Source: Paenibacillus daejeonensis DSM 15491
Lineage (GTDB): Bacteria > Bacillota > Bacilli > Paenibacillales > Paenibacillaceae
Assembly: GCF_000378385.1 (NCBI RefSeq)
Contig: NZ_KB899662.1
Coordinates: 62,001-126,000, forward strand
Length of the DNA stretch: 64,000 nucleotides
Direction of reading: 5' to 3'
In this document: piece by piece, positions 9,301-19,283 of the stretch
Layout: each line of letters starts with the position of its first letter
Numbering within the stretch: the stretch's first letter is position 1
Made by a program: the position numbers and the translations under genes
The notes under the pieces: model-generated
The model's input: only the letters and a program-made list of their open reading frames with translations
What the model was told of the DNA's origin: nothing
The model's database searches: none

Positions 9301-11917
9301 AAGTCACTGCTCCAGCGGCCAGCCCCCCCGAATCAACAGCGCCAGCCGACAAATGCTCAGCACCGATAGATCCTGCCTGGATATGTGCGCTGTTGACTGA
9401 ACCGGCTGACAGATGCCTGCTCTCCACTGCGCCGGCAGCTAGAGCCTCTCGGGTGACGGCATCCGACCGAAGCGCTTCGGAGCCAATCGCGCCTTCCGCC
9501 AGATGACGCCCCGTCACGCTGCCAGGACCAAGCTTGCTGCTGCTGACTGCTTCATCGGTCAGATGGGTTTCACGGATACTTGCGTCAGCCAGATGAATGC
9601 CCAATATGGCGCCTGATGCCAGGTGGCGGCCCGACACAGCTTCCTCTGCCAGCTCCTCTGGTCCTACACTTGCAGCTGTCAGATGCGTGGAATCAATACT
9701 GTCTGGCTGCAAGTGTCTGGCGTGTACCGCCCCATTCAATAGTTGCTCTGCTCCAACGGCTCCTGCTTGCAATTGTCTGGTGCCGACTGCTTCTGCAGCG
9801 ATGTGTTCTTTTTGTACAGCTTCGTCTCCCAAATGGCTGCGGTCCACAGCTTGCGGAGCCAGCTTGCTGCCTGTCACACTGCCTTCGCCCAGCTTGGCTG
9901 TCGTCACTGCCGCATCCGCGAGCTTGTCGGTTGCGACGCTCTCAGGCGACAGCTTCAACGCGTTGACCACGTGGTCCGCCAAATGATGCGAGAACACCGT
10001 GCCCCGGCCGATATGGCGTTCGGTTACACTGGACTCCGCCAGCTTCGCCGCTGTAACGGCGCCGTCCTGAATGGTGACTGTACCCACAGATTCAATCGTC
10101 AAATGCGTGTTCTCGACGCTGTCTGGCTGCAGATGTCTGGCGGAGACGCTGCCTCCTGCCAATGCTTCGCCCTCTACCGCTCCCTTGGCTAGATGGTAGG
10201 ATCGAATAGCAGCAGGAGCCACCTTGTCAAACGTCACAGCATCATCAGACAAATGATGCGACTGCACAGCATGGCGCGCCAGAGCCTCTGCACGAACGCT
10301 CTCATCGGCCAGCTGGTCGCTGCCAACAGAGCCTTCCGCCAGCTGGGTCATACCTACTGCACCAATGCCAATATGCTCTTCCCTGACCGCCTGTGGGGCA
10401 ATCGTATCGGCGTGCACGCTGCCATCCTCCAGATGATGGTAGCCGACCGTACGAGGCAATATATGCTCGCCATCAATAATGCCTGTTGTCAGGTGATGAC
10501 TGCCGACCGATCCTGCAGCCAGCTTATCGGCCGTCACACTTGACCGACCAAGATGCCTTCCCTGCACCGCTTCGTCACTGATTTTTTGGGGACCGACACT
10601 GTGATCTGCAATTTTAGAAGTCGTTATGGCTTGATCGGCGACTTTGATTGTTGTGACGGCCTGATCAGCCAGTTTGCTGGAGGTCAGACTCTGATCTGTA
10701 ATATGCGTTGTGCCGATCTCACCGGGAGCGAGATGTTCGCTTCGTACGGCGTTTGGCCGCAGATGTTCCTCTGCTATGAGTCTGGGCACGATTTTGTCCG
10801 GCGTTACGCTCCCTGCTTGCAGCTCCCGACTTCCGACGGCGCCCTCCTCGAGATGGCTTGCCGCTACGGCGCCCGGAGCCAGATGCTTTCCCCCGACAGC
10901 CCCCGTCGCGATATGGTCTGAGAGCAGCACACCTTTTTTGATGTGTGCCGCATCAATCGCTTCTTTCTCAATTTTGTCGCTCGTGACAGCGCTATTCCTC
11001 AGTTTGGATGACGTAACCGCATCCTCCGCCAGCTTGGAGGTATCGATGGCTTCGTTGACCAGATGCCTGGCCTCCACCGAGCCCGTTTGCAATTTGGAGG
11101 CATGAATGGAGCTATCCTCCAGTTGCTCACCACTAAGACTGCCCACAGCCAGATGCTTGGCTTCAATGGATCGTTCAGCCAATTTGTCCCCGTGGATTGC
11201 CCGGTCAGCGAGCTTCTCGCTCGTGATACTGCCGTCTTTCAGCTTCTCGCTCGTCACCGAACGATCGCGAATTTTACTGCCTGAGATCGCGTTGCGGGCC
11301 AGATGCTCGCTGGTGATGCTCTCGGGAGCCAGCTTGGAGGCTGTGACCGCACGATCGGCAATTTTAATGCTTTCGACCGCAAAATCAGCGATGGTCTGGG
11401 TGAGGATACTGCTCTTGCGCAGCTTGGAGCTGTCGATGCTCTGGGCCCCCAGCTTCTCTCCTGTCACAGCACCGTCTGCAAGATCGTCGGTATAGATAAT
11501 AGGTCCTTGGCGGCGGGGGGTGCGCCGTTCCTCCACTCTGGCTGTCCGCTCCTCTGCACTTGCCGCGTTCGGCTCAGACAGTCGTTCCTCCTCCGGTTCC
11601 TCCTTTGGCGCTGCCGCCTCTTGGGTAATCTGGCGTGAAGACTCTTCTTGCAACAGCAGTTCATCAGCTTCCGGGGCCTCATCAGATACCGCTTCATACT
11701 TTGCTTCAGGTTTTTCTTCTGTAACCGTATGATTGATGGTCACCGGTTTTCGTTTACTTGCGTTTGATTTGACCGACGGACTGCCGCTTGCAGCCGGCGC
11801 GGCTTGCTGCTTCTTGGCAAGGTCATCAAGCCATTTCAGCTCGGAGCTGTTGGGATTATCCACATAGAACAGCGGCTTGCGACCCTTCGTGCTTTTCCCT
11901 CTCCTGTTTTTAGCCAT
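6311..11917 (-). CDS. Giant decapeptide-repeat protein (1868 residues)
   Basis: A single intact frame of 5.6 kb. Residues 1-35 are strongly basic (KNRRGKSTKGRK) and residues 35-140 are Lys/Glu/Pro-rich. From about residue 145 to 1760 the protein consists of well over 100 tandem ten-residue units such as SVTSEKLADG or AVTTAKLAEG. The C-terminal ~100 residues form a different, beta-rich domain ending NWIAVGTTF. Such units are known from phage tail fibres and surface fibres and are expected to form an elongated repetitive rod. The C-terminus recalls what I remember as the WIAG-tail domain of Paenibacillaceae; this was not checked. No signal peptide is visible. The ATG follows AGAAGGAG. Neighbours are spore-coat genes, so a spore-surface fibre is my best guess. 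Confidence 0.85.
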   Translation of the reverse strand: MAKNRRGKSTKGRKPLFYVDNPNSSELKWLDDLAKKQQAAPAASGSPSVKSNASKRKPVTINHTVTEEKPEAKYEAVSDEAPEADELLLQEESSRQITQEAAAPKEEPEEERLSEPNAASAEERTARVEERRTPRRQGPIIYTDDLADGAVTGEKLGAQSIDSSKLRKSSILTQTIADFAVESIKIADRAVTASKLAPESITSEHLARNAISGSKIRDRSVTSEKLKDGSITSEKLADRAIHGDKLAERSIEAKHLAVGSLSGEQLEDSSIHASKLQTGSVEARHLVNEAIDTSKLAEDAVTSSKLRNSAVTSDKIEKEAIDAAHIKKGVLLSDHIATGAVGGKHLAPGAVAASHLEEGAVGSRELQAGSVTPDKIVPRLIAEEHLRPNAVRSEHLAPGEIGTTHITDQSLTSSKLADQAVTTIKVADQAITTSKIADHSVGPQKISDEAVQGRHLGRSSVTADKLAAGSVGSHHLTTGIIDGEHILPRTVGYHHLEDGSVHADTIAPQAVREEHIGIGAVGMTQLAEGSVGSDQLADESVRAEALARHAVQSHHLSDDAVTFDKVAPAAIRSYHLAKGAVEGEALAGGSVSARHLQPDSVENTHLTIESVGTVTIQDGAVTAAKLAESSVTERHIGRGTVFSHHLADHVVNALKLSPESVATDKLADAAVTTAKLGEGSVTGSKLAPQAVDRSHLGDEAVQKEHIAAEAVGTRQLQAGAVGAEQLLNGAVHARHLQPDSIDSTHLTAASVGPEELAEEAVSGRHLASGAILGIHLADASIRETHLTDEAVSSSKLGPGSVTGRHLAEGAIGSEALRSDAVTREALAAGAVESRHLSAGSVNSAHIQAGSIGAEHLSAGAVDSGGLAAGAVTSEKLAVHAVQSEQLALESVTGKHVRAETIQGFHLKKGTVQAQHLSDEIFTLEKVKDGVIRGSKLAPGSVGRQQLAPASVGEEELAVGAVEAVHLMTGAVTSDKLAAGAIEARHIAPAVIGEEHLAERYVTQQEYALRPELEPRVITAEGLADGCITSEKLADEAVSTEKLSDGAVTSTKLAAGAVTGWQIAPAAINDEHLAERYVTLREFDALASMEREPVTSRDLAKGAVDATILADEAVSTEKLSDGAVTAAKLADGSVEGSKLCDGSVDSTKLAAESVTETHIAAGAIRREHLAEQYVTLLEFDALANQEREPITTLDIAAGAIDTSVLAEEAVTRSKLALESVDSTRLGDASVVASKLANSAVTSEKLADESVTTEKLSDGAVTGAKLAEGSVDGSKLAAESVTGQQIAPGAIRSEHLLERYVTLLEFDAFSNTERDPITTLDIAEGAVDTSVLAEGAVTRSKLALESVDSTRLGEASVVASKLANSAVTSEKLADESVTTEKLCDGAVTGAKLAAESITGQQIAAGAISSEHLLERYVTLQEFDAFSSMERDPITTLDIAEGAVGTTVLANESVTSSKLAPESVDSTKLVPGGVDSSRLSDASVINSKLANSAVTSEKLADEAVTTDKLSDGSVTGAKLAEGSVDGSKLTPSSVDGSKLSDGTVDSSKLAAGSVTGLHVAPGSISDEHLAERYVTLREFDTLAGMERHPITTPELAEGAVDTSVLANEAVTADKLAQRAVNSSKLCDHSVVTAKLADGAVTTAKLSEGVIISSKLAAGAVDNSKLADGAIFGDKLAANAVTTEKLEDGAVTADKLAPGLLKSSQAAPGSIRTEHLTDQCVAGDKLADGSVTAEKLAAGAVGSAQLVEGAVGSEHLEPEAIQDRHVQNGTITLPKLAFSPVISSSPQGSVVQHYGLTEYRFSEQEEQVDIYLTFRTPFNSHAYALTAMTDHPACYAIIKSKSVAGAVVTIIRTRISPQPQGVLNWIAVGTTF
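6560..11500 (-). repeat. Coding 30-bp (10-residue) tandem repeats
   Basis: The repeat domain of the giant protein has a 30-bp period. The unit consensus is [AS]-[VI]-x-[ST]-x-[KH]-L-A-x-G. In the 7.15-8.94 kb part the decapeptide run is interrupted by a ~30-residue insert with core YVTLxEFD. It starts at about 7158, 7637, 7977, 8353, 8642 and 8877 on the plus strand, so larger blocks of roughly 235-480 bp are themselves repeated. Confidence 0.88.
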
Positions 11918-11949
11918 AGTCCACTCCTTCTTCCCACCTTAGTTACCCC

Positions 11950-11977
11950 CAGCATATGCATTCACCTATGGGCAGGT
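11950..11977 (-). promoter_or_regulatory. Weak candidate sigma-K-type promoter for the giant repeat protein
   Basis: Reading the minus strand, AC (11976-11977) is followed 17 bases later by CATATGCTG (11950-11958). This matches the sigma-K pattern AC-N16/17-CATANNNTA at all but the last base. It lies about 35 bases upstream of the ATG. A short match like this can occur by chance. Confidence 0.25.
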
Positions 11978-12035
11978 CACACAAATTCATGCAGGAAATG
12001 GCAATTAATCAAGTGGAAAGATGGTGCGGTTGGTA

Positions 12036-13976
<1,941 letters not shown>

Positions 13977-14016
13977 TTATGTACAGTGCCAACGGGCACA
14001 ATTCGAGTACGTATTC

Positions 14017-14107
14017 CCACTTTCCTACGCTGGTATAACCCAGATCAGGTTCAAAGGGATCAAGGCTCGATTGCCTTATCTCAGCCCGTTTCGGGCACCC
14101 CTAGTGG
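14017..14107 (-). promoter_or_regulatory. TPP riboswitch (THI box) upstream of thiC
   Basis: Minus-strand aptamer with the conserved TPP core: GGGGTGCCC at the 5' side, then CTGAGA, CCTTTGAACCTGATCTGG, and GCGTAGGAAAGTGG at the 3' side. CCACT/AGTGG close the P1 stem. It is followed by a terminator and then thiC, which suggests ligand-induced termination. Confidence 0.96.
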
Positions 14108-14118
14108 ATTCTGCTATG

Positions 14119-14148
14119 ACTATACAAGGAAGATAATGGAACTGTCAA
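14119..14148 (-). promoter_or_regulatory. Sigma-A-type promoter of thiC
   Basis: On the minus strand TTGACA (14143-14148) is separated by 18 bases from TATAGT (14119-14124). It lies immediately upstream of the riboswitch and points toward thiC. Confidence 0.75.
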
Positions 14149-14177
14149 CCATTTTTCTTCCTGTCCTACTAATAATC

Positions 14178-15338
14178 TCAGACATAACCGCCCTCTTGAA
14201 GCAGCTCCAGCCACCGGGCTGCCGACTGTTCCCAGGTGAACAGCTGCTCCACCCTCTCCCGTGCCCGCTGGCCGAGAAATGCTCTTAAATCATCATTATG
14301 CATCAGCCAGATCAGCCGTTCTTTTAACTCTGCCTGAGGATGATCGGGATCGACGAGAAATCCGGTTACACCCTCCTCAATCACTTCCTTCATTCCCCCT
14401 GCCCGGGTACCGACCACCGGGAGACCACAAGCCATCGCTTCCACATTGACCAGGCCAAAAGCCTCCCTTCGATCCGAAGGAACAACTGCCAGATCAGCCG
14501 CTACAAACCAGCTGGGCACTTCCGAATACGGGACATACGGGACAAACTTGACGTGAGCCGGGAACTTGTTGCCAAGCCGATGCAACTGGCGTGTGTAGGG
14601 GGTCATGCGATGAGATCCATAAAAGGCACTCCCTACCACAACCAGTAGGATATCCGGGTGCGCCTCCACCAGATCCGGCAAAATCCGCAGCAGGTGATGT
14701 ACACCCTTGCGTGGAATCAATCGTCCCATGAACAGCAGGACCTTGCGTCCATGCCAGCCCCGTACCGTACGGAGCTGCTCCCGCATCTGGGAGCCAGCCA
14801 GAGAATATTGGGAAGGGAAGCGGTCGCTCTCCACACCCAGATGCACCACTCTCAGCTTGCTGCCAGCTTCCGGCACCAGGCGGGCCGCCACATCCCGGAG
14901 ATACTCGCTATTGACGATGATGCGTTCAGCCTGCCGAAAGCTCTCTCTCAGCGAAGATGGACTGATGCGAGAGGGCGAAAGAAACGTCGAGGAATGGAGA
15001 TTGAGCCAAATCCGCGCATGAGGACGCCGCTTGCGCAAACGCAGGACATAGAGCGGCCGGTTCTCCACCACGACCAGCTGTGGTCCGTAGGCTCTCAGAG
15101 CCGTACCCACCTCGCGGATATAAGCTTGCTTACTGACAGCGGGGTATCGGTGGCAGGCGACGCCGCGATAGACGCCGCGCCGTGGCAGATGCTTTGCCGT
15201 CCTGCCATAAATACGCGGCTCGATATGCGGTGTCAGCAGCGGTACGATATTCTCTACCACACGTTCAACAGAACTGCTGCCGGGCGATGGCAGCGGATAG
15301 GAGCCCGGTGTAACGAATGCGACTCGATTCGGTGACAT
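14178..15338 (-). CDS. GT4-family glycosyltransferase, CotSA-like
   Basis: A 386-residue GT-B glycosyltransferase of family GT4. The N-terminal domain opens VAFVTPGSYPLPSP. The donor-binding C-terminal domain has GRLIPRKGVHHLL near residues 205-217 and the E-x7-E block EAFGLVNVEAMACGLPVVGT near 293-312. It lacks a signal peptide and should act in the cytosol or mother cell. CotSA of Bacillus is a coat protein of this type that works with CotS, and CotS-like genes are nearby, so a coat role is plausible. The ATG at 15338 is in good context. Its 3' end is close to the thiC riboswitch promoter. Sugar and acceptor are unknown. Confidence 0.85.
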   Translation of the reverse strand: MSPNRVAFVTPGSYPLPSPGSSSVERVVENIVPLLTPHIEPRIYGRTAKHLPRRGVYRGVACHRYPAVSKQAYIREVGTALRAYGPQLVVVENRPLYVLRLRKRRPHARIWLNLHSSTFLSPSRISPSSLRESFRQAERIIVNSEYLRDVAARLVPEAGSKLRVVHLGVESDRFPSQYSLAGSQMREQLRTVRGWHGRKVLLFMGRLIPRKGVHHLLRILPDLVEAHPDILLVVVGSAFYGSHRMTPYTRQLHRLGNKFPAHVKFVPYVPYSEVPSWFVAADLAVVPSDRREAFGLVNVEAMACGLPVVGTRAGGMKEVIEEGVTGFLVDPDHPQAELKERLIWLMHNDDLRAFLGQRARERVEQLFTWEQSAARWLELLQEGGYV

Positions 15339-15567
15339 CAGTTCAAGACCGCCCCTTTCATGACTCGTAACGTCTGCAGGATTCGCATGTTACTAATGTA
15401 CACAACGGATGTCCCACATGGCACGGCATCCTCCCATACGCTTGGCCTAAGTTGCGTCGGCGCTCCGCCTGCATTTAGAGTGCGCGCACTTGGGCTCTGC
15501 TATTGATTTGTCCTATCCGATATGGCACACTAGGTCGATAGAGAGCAAGATTACAGGAGGAAAGGAC

Positions 15568-15585
15568 GTGGCTCCTACTTCATGA
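15568..15585 (+). other. Candidate five-codon leader ORF overlapping the psd start
   Basis: GTG at 15568 lies seven bases after GGAGG (15556-15560) and opens a five-codon frame (Met-Ala-Pro-Thr-Ser) whose TGA (15583-15585) overlaps the psd ATG (15582-15584) as ATGA. The spacing is ideal for GTG but about 21 bases for the psd ATG. Confidence 0.4.
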
Positions 15586-16376
15586 ACAGATGGCTGATGC
15601 GATCCATGACCGAGCTCACCTCTCGCAAATGGATATCCCGCATAACAGGCAGACTCGCGCAGTCTGCAGTCAGTCGGCGATTTATTCCGTCGTTCGCCCG
15701 CATGTATGGCATTCAGGTCCACGAGGCGGAGAAGCCGATCGGCGAATATGGCACCTTAAACGAGTTTTTCACGCGCCGGCTCAAGGACGGGGCACGTGTC
15801 ATTGACGCAGATCCCGCTACCCTCGTCAGCCCTGTGGATGCCTTGATTACGGGAGCCGGGCCAGTGAAATCGGGTACAATTTTTAACATTAAAGGTCAAG
15901 ACTATACGATTGAAGAGCTGTTGAACCGCTCTCCCCGAACCGCCAGCTATGTTGGTGGCTTCTGCCTCGTCTTGTACTTGAGTCCTACGGACTACCACCG
16001 CATTCATACGCCTGTCAGCGGCACGGTCGTTGAGCGTGAGCATATCCCGGGGAAGGTGTACCCGGTCAATGATTTTGGCCTCCGTCACATGAAGCGGGTG
16101 CTCAGCCGCAACGAACGATTGACGACCTATATCCGCCACGGGGGCGGGGAGGTCGCAGTCGTCAAGGTTGGCGCCATGAACGTAAGCAGCATCAAATACG
16201 TCGAACCGCTGACTCAACAGGTGGAGAAGGGCCAGGAGCTGGCTTATTTCGAATTCGGCTCCACCGTCGTGCTGCTGACCGAGGATCATACGTTTACGCT
16301 CCGCAATGATCTGATGCCAGGGAAGAAGGTCCGGATGGGCGAGTCTCTGGGGACGCTCCGTCTGCCCAAAGCCTGA
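15582..16376 (+). CDS. psd: Phosphatidylserine decarboxylase
   Basis: A 264-residue proenzyme that makes phosphatidylethanolamine from phosphatidylserine at the membrane. It self-cleaves at a GST motif to form the pyruvoyl group; here this is FEFGSTVVLLTED near residues 222-234. Other family blocks are VSPVDALITGAG, FCLVLYLSPTDYHRIHTP and YPVNDFGLR. Length matches Bacillus Psd (about 263). The ATG at 15582 aligns with the family N terminus, but the only strong Shine-Dalgarno lies about 21 bases upstream, better placed for a five-codon GTG ORF that overlaps the psd start. No pssA is adjacent. No promoter could be called with confidence. Confidence 0.95.
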   Translation: MNRWLMRSMTELTSRKWISRITGRLAQSAVSRRFIPSFARMYGIQVHEAEKPIGEYGTLNEFFTRRLKDGARVIDADPATLVSPVDALITGAGPVKSGTIFNIKGQDYTIEELLNRSPRTASYVGGFCLVLYLSPTDYHRIHTPVSGTVVEREHIPGKVYPVNDFGLRHMKRVLSRNERLTTYIRHGGGEVAVVKVGAMNVSSIKYVEPLTQQVEKGQELAYFEFGSTVVLLTEDHTFTLRNDLMPGKKVRMGESLGTLRLPKA

Positions 16377-16848
16377 GACAAGCCGATGAACGGCAATACA
16401 AGGTGAACGGCTGTGCCTCACGTGGAACAAACACTGGAGGCTGGGGCACGGGTGATCGGGTGGGGTGCTCTGGGCTTGGGCGATCAGGTGGGCTGTTGGC
16501 GGGCTATGGCGGGCCCCGTCCGTCCTCCCGTCCCCTCGGTAGTTCCTCCCGCCGCTCTAACGGCCACCAGCGCAGTTATTCCAGCCTTTTTGCCTGGTTT
16601 GCAACTCTAACGGCCACCCACGCACTTATTCCAGGGAAATCAGGCTGCAACAGGCCTCCGCAAGGCAAATAGGTGCTTATATGTCCGTTAGAATTTCAAA
16701 CGATCGATTTCGAGTACAATAGCGGTCATGGTGGCCGTTAGAGTTCAATCTTCATAGTGTCCAAACCACTCTATACCGCCAGGCGTCTTCGTCTTCTGGC
16801 GACGATGTACGGTTCCGGCGATGTTCGGTTCATTTGGTTGATTTAAAA
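16377..16848. other. Gene-free stretch carrying a structured repeat element
   Basis: No gene is supported here. The stretch holds a low-complexity G/C-rich part at 16430-16550 and the repeat element at 16555-16743. The last ~100 bases before the terminator show nothing I can name. Confidence 0.6.
16555..16743. repeat. Intergenic F-F-R-R repeat element, copy 1
   Basis: Four copies of a ~26-bp unit with core CTCTAACGGCCAC and end GCTATT or TTATT. Two are forward (16555-16580, 16605-16630) and two reverse (16668-16692, 16718-16743). The transcript could fold into a long hairpin. Copy 2 at 19338-19525 has the same arrangement and nearly the same length. Confidence 0.82.
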
Positions 16849-16896
16849 TAAAAAAGCGATGCACTCGGGCAATTGTGCCCGGCATCGCTTTTTTTG
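16849..16896. terminator. Bidirectional intrinsic terminator
   Basis: AAAAAAGCGATGC and GCATCGCTTTTTTT flank an inner GGGCAATTGTGCCC hairpin. T-runs occur on both strands. It would end the AraC-type gene on the minus strand and any plus-strand read-through. Confidence 0.85.
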
Positions 16897-16923
16897 GTTC
16901 ATGCTTGACCTGCGCAACTCCAA

Positions 16924-17709
16924 TTACCGGATCTCCGAAGGGCTCTTGCCGGTGTATTGCTTGAACTGACGGCTGAAGAAGAAAATATCCCGGTAGCCCA
17001 GTGCGTCCGCTACCTCGGTGACATTCATGCCGGCGTGCATCAGCAGATGCTGGGCCCGGTCGATCCGGGTCTGAATCAGATACGATTGCACCGACATGCC
17101 AATCAGCTGCTTGAACCGGGTCGAGAAATAACGCGGCGACAGCTGGGCACGCATCGCCAGATCTTCGATGCGGTGCGGGACCCCCGGGTTCTGCCGGATG
17201 TAATTGGCGATTTCGTGAATGGCCTCGGTCAGCTGATTGCTCACATTTTTCTCTACCGGTCCCTCGACATCCTGACGCAACAGAATAATCAGCAATTGCT
17301 TAAGGATAAGCTTCGCTTCTTCTTCTGCCGCAAAGGTCTTCACGAGAAACAAACGGACATATCGGGAGAGCAAATGCTCGACATCGACCGTTTCCTGGAG
17401 CACCCGATAAGGCTGCGGCACTTCGTTCACTGGCGAGTCCACATCGAAATGTATGTAAGTCAGGACCAGCGGCTTTTGCGGCTCATGCGTCGCGCTCGTA
17501 TGGTCCCCTGGGCGAAACAGAAAACAGCTGCCTTTGCTCACCTGATAAGGACGGTCGTTCAGAATGACCTCGCCCTCGCCGCTCCATACGTAGAACAGAT
17601 CATAGTTGGCCAGCGGCTTTTCCCGCTTCTGCCATCTCCACCCCGGTTCGCACACGATTTTGGCAAAAGCGGGCTTTAAAATTAACGTCGAAGGCTCTGC
17701 ATGCAACAT
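16924..17709 (-). CDS. AraC-family transcriptional regulator with an N-terminal cupin
   Basis: A 261-residue regulator. The N-terminal half is a cupin-like sensing domain (LANYDLFYVWSGEGEVIL, then SCFLFRPGD). The C-terminal ~100 residues hold two helix-turn-helix units: RIEDLAMRAQLSPRYFSTRF and NVTEVADALGYRDIFFFSRQ, with the family ending F-K-x-Y-T-G-K-S-P. The start is taken as ATG at 17707-17709; an in-frame GTG at 17745 would add 12 residues. It is divergent from the aminotransferase at 17910, about 200 bases away, so that gene is an obvious possible target. The ligand is unknown; many such regulators in this lineage respond to sugars. Confidence 0.9.
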   Translation of the reverse strand: MLHAEPSTLILKPAFAKIVCEPGWRWQKREKPLANYDLFYVWSGEGEVILNDRPYQVSKGSCFLFRPGDHTSATHEPQKPLVLTYIHFDVDSPVNEVPQPYRVLQETVDVEHLLSRYVRLFLVKTFAAEEEAKLILKQLLIILLRQDVEGPVEKNVSNQLTEAIHEIANYIRQNPGVPHRIEDLAMRAQLSPRYFSTRFKQLIGMSVQSYLIQTRIDRAQHLLMHAGMNVTEVADALGYRDIFFFSRQFKQYTGKSPSEIR

Positions 17710-17854
17710 TCCCCACTTCCGCTCCCTCCACTTTTTACTTCGCACCTTGGGACCCTCGGACGGGTCCCGCTTCTGTTGTCATCATACAATACTTCAAAAA
17801 GTGCGCGCAACTCGCAAAAATGTGATGGATGTTGTGTCGTTTGCAATTAATTAA

Positions 17855-17863
17855 TGTTATAAT
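17855..17863 (+). promoter_or_regulatory. Extended -10 promoter of the aminotransferase
   Basis: TGTTATAAT at 17855-17863 is an extended -10 (TGn-TATAAT). No good -35 is visible at 16-18 bases. It points to the gene starting at 17910. Confidence 0.5.
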
Positions 17864-17909
17864 AGCACCCGGAAGGTACTGAATGAGCTGGAAGGATGGA
17901 AGATAATTC

Positions 17910-19208
17910 ATGAACTTACTTGCCAAGCAGTTGAATGAGACGCTTCAATCGGAAAATTCGCATATTTTTGACATGCTGTCGGGAATAGGCAAAGCCATCT
18001 ATTTTCCTAAGGTAGGTATCTTGAGTCAATCGGCCGAGGCCAGCGCCAAAGCCAAGAAGTACAATGCAACGATCGGCATCGCCACCGAGGGCGGGCAACC
18101 GATGCACTTAAAGGCCATCCAAGAAACATTGTCCGCTTACGAGCCCAAGGACATTTATCCATATGCACCACCCGCAGGCAAGCCGGAACTGCGGAAGATT
18201 TGGCGCGAGAAGATGCTGCAGGAAAACCCGTCGCTGACGGGCAAATCCTTCGGCCAGCCCATCGTCACCAACGCGCTGACGCATGGTCTTAGCATTGTCG
18301 CTGATCTGTTCGCCGACAGCGGTGACGCCGTCATCATCCCGGACAAGAATTGGGAAAACTACGAGCTCACGTTCAGTATTCGCCGCGGCGCGGAGATGAT
18401 CGAGTACCCGCTGTACAATGAGGACAACCGGTTTAATAGCGCTGGTCTGCGCGAGAAGCTGTTGGCTCAAGGCGACAAGGGCAAAGCCATCGTCATTCTT
18501 AATTTCCCTAACAACCCGACCGGCTACACGCCGACCCGTCAAGAAGGTGCCGAGATCGTGTCGGCGATTCAAGAAGCCGCCGAGGCTGGCATCAATGTCG
18601 TTGTCGTCACTGATGATGCTTATTTTGGTCTGTTCTTCGAAGACTCTCTGCACGAATCGCTCTACGGCCAACTCGCCGACCTGCATCCGCGTGTCCTGGC
18701 TATCAAAGTCGACGGTGCCACCAAAGAAGAATATGTATGGGGCTTCCGTGTCGGCTTTATTACGTACGCTTCGCCATCCGAGGAAGTGCTCAAAGCACTG
18801 GAGGCGAAAACCATGGGTATCATCCGTGCGACGATCTCCAGCGGACCTCATCCGTCCCAGACCTTCATCCTCCGTGCCCTGCAAGCGCCTGACTTCGAGG
18901 AGCAGCGCCGGGCCAAGTTCGATGTGATGAAGCGCCGGGCCAATCGTGTCAAGGATCTGCTCGATAGCGGACGCTTCGGTGATGTCTGGGAGTATTACCC
19001 CTTCAACTCCGGTTACTTCATGTGCCTGAAGCTGAAGAACGTAACGGCCGAAGCGGTGCGCACACGGCTTCTGGACGAGTACGGTGTAGGTACGATTGCA
19101 CTGGGAGAAACAGATCTGCGCGTCGCCTTCTCCTGCATCGAGGAGCTGCATCTGGAAGAGCTGTTTGATACGATCTACCAAGCGGTGAAGGATGTTTCAC
19201 AAGCGTAA
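17910..19208 (+). CDS. PLP-dependent aminotransferase class I/II
   Basis: A 432-residue fold-type I PLP enzyme. Visible blocks are PYAPPAGKPELRKIWR, the cofactor-ring segment IVTNALTHGLSIVADL, the NFPNNPTGYTP loop near residues 194-204, the PLP-contacting DDAYFG near 234-239, and a substrate-binding Arg in the C-terminal RVAFSC. The likely Schiff-base lysine is in VDGATKEEYVWGFRVG. The N terminus (MNLLAKQLNETLQSENSHIF) is longer than in AspB-type enzymes. It is transcribed alone, divergent from the AraC regulator, and ends at an intrinsic terminator at 19256. The amino-acid substrate cannot be inferred. Confidence 0.9.
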   Translation: MNLLAKQLNETLQSENSHIFDMLSGIGKAIYFPKVGILSQSAEASAKAKKYNATIGIATEGGQPMHLKAIQETLSAYEPKDIYPYAPPAGKPELRKIWREKMLQENPSLTGKSFGQPIVTNALTHGLSIVADLFADSGDAVIIPDKNWENYELTFSIRRGAEMIEYPLYNEDNRFNSAGLREKLLAQGDKGKAIVILNFPNNPTGYTPTRQEGAEIVSAIQEAAEAGINVVVVTDDAYFGLFFEDSLHESLYGQLADLHPRVLAIKVDGATKEEYVWGFRVGFITYASPSEEVLKALEAKTMGIIRATISSGPHPSQTFILRALQAPDFEEQRRAKFDVMKRRANRVKDLLDSGRFGDVWEYYPFNSGYFMCLKLKNVTAEAVRTRLLDEYGVGTIALGETDLRVAFSCIEELHLEELFDTIYQAVKDVSQA

Positions 19209-19255
19209 TTGTGGCATTATGCTGCTCTTAAATTCATCATAATGTACGAACAGTA

Positions 19256-19283
19256 GGGCCTCCCGCGATGGGAGGCCCTTGTT
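19256..19283 (+). terminator. Intrinsic terminator after the aminotransferase
   Basis: GGGCCTCCC, a GCGA loop, GGGAGGCCC and a T-rich tail (TTGTTGT), about 47 bases after the stop codon. Confidence 0.85.

Noticed and set aside
6560-11500. Regular ~30-bp repeats that could suggest a CRISPR array.
   Set aside because: There are no spacers; the repeats are in frame and encode degenerate decapeptides, and no cas genes are present.
6773-11638. Several long plus-strand frames across the giant repeat gene.
   Set aside because: They are shadows of the 30-bp repeat in other frames, with repeated nonsense sequences and no starts with ribosome binding sites.
6311-11917. Phage tail fibre as the identity of the giant repeat protein.
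   Set aside because: The repeats resemble tail-fibre repeats, but no phage structural, lysis or integrase gene is nearby and neighbours are spore and housekeeping genes.
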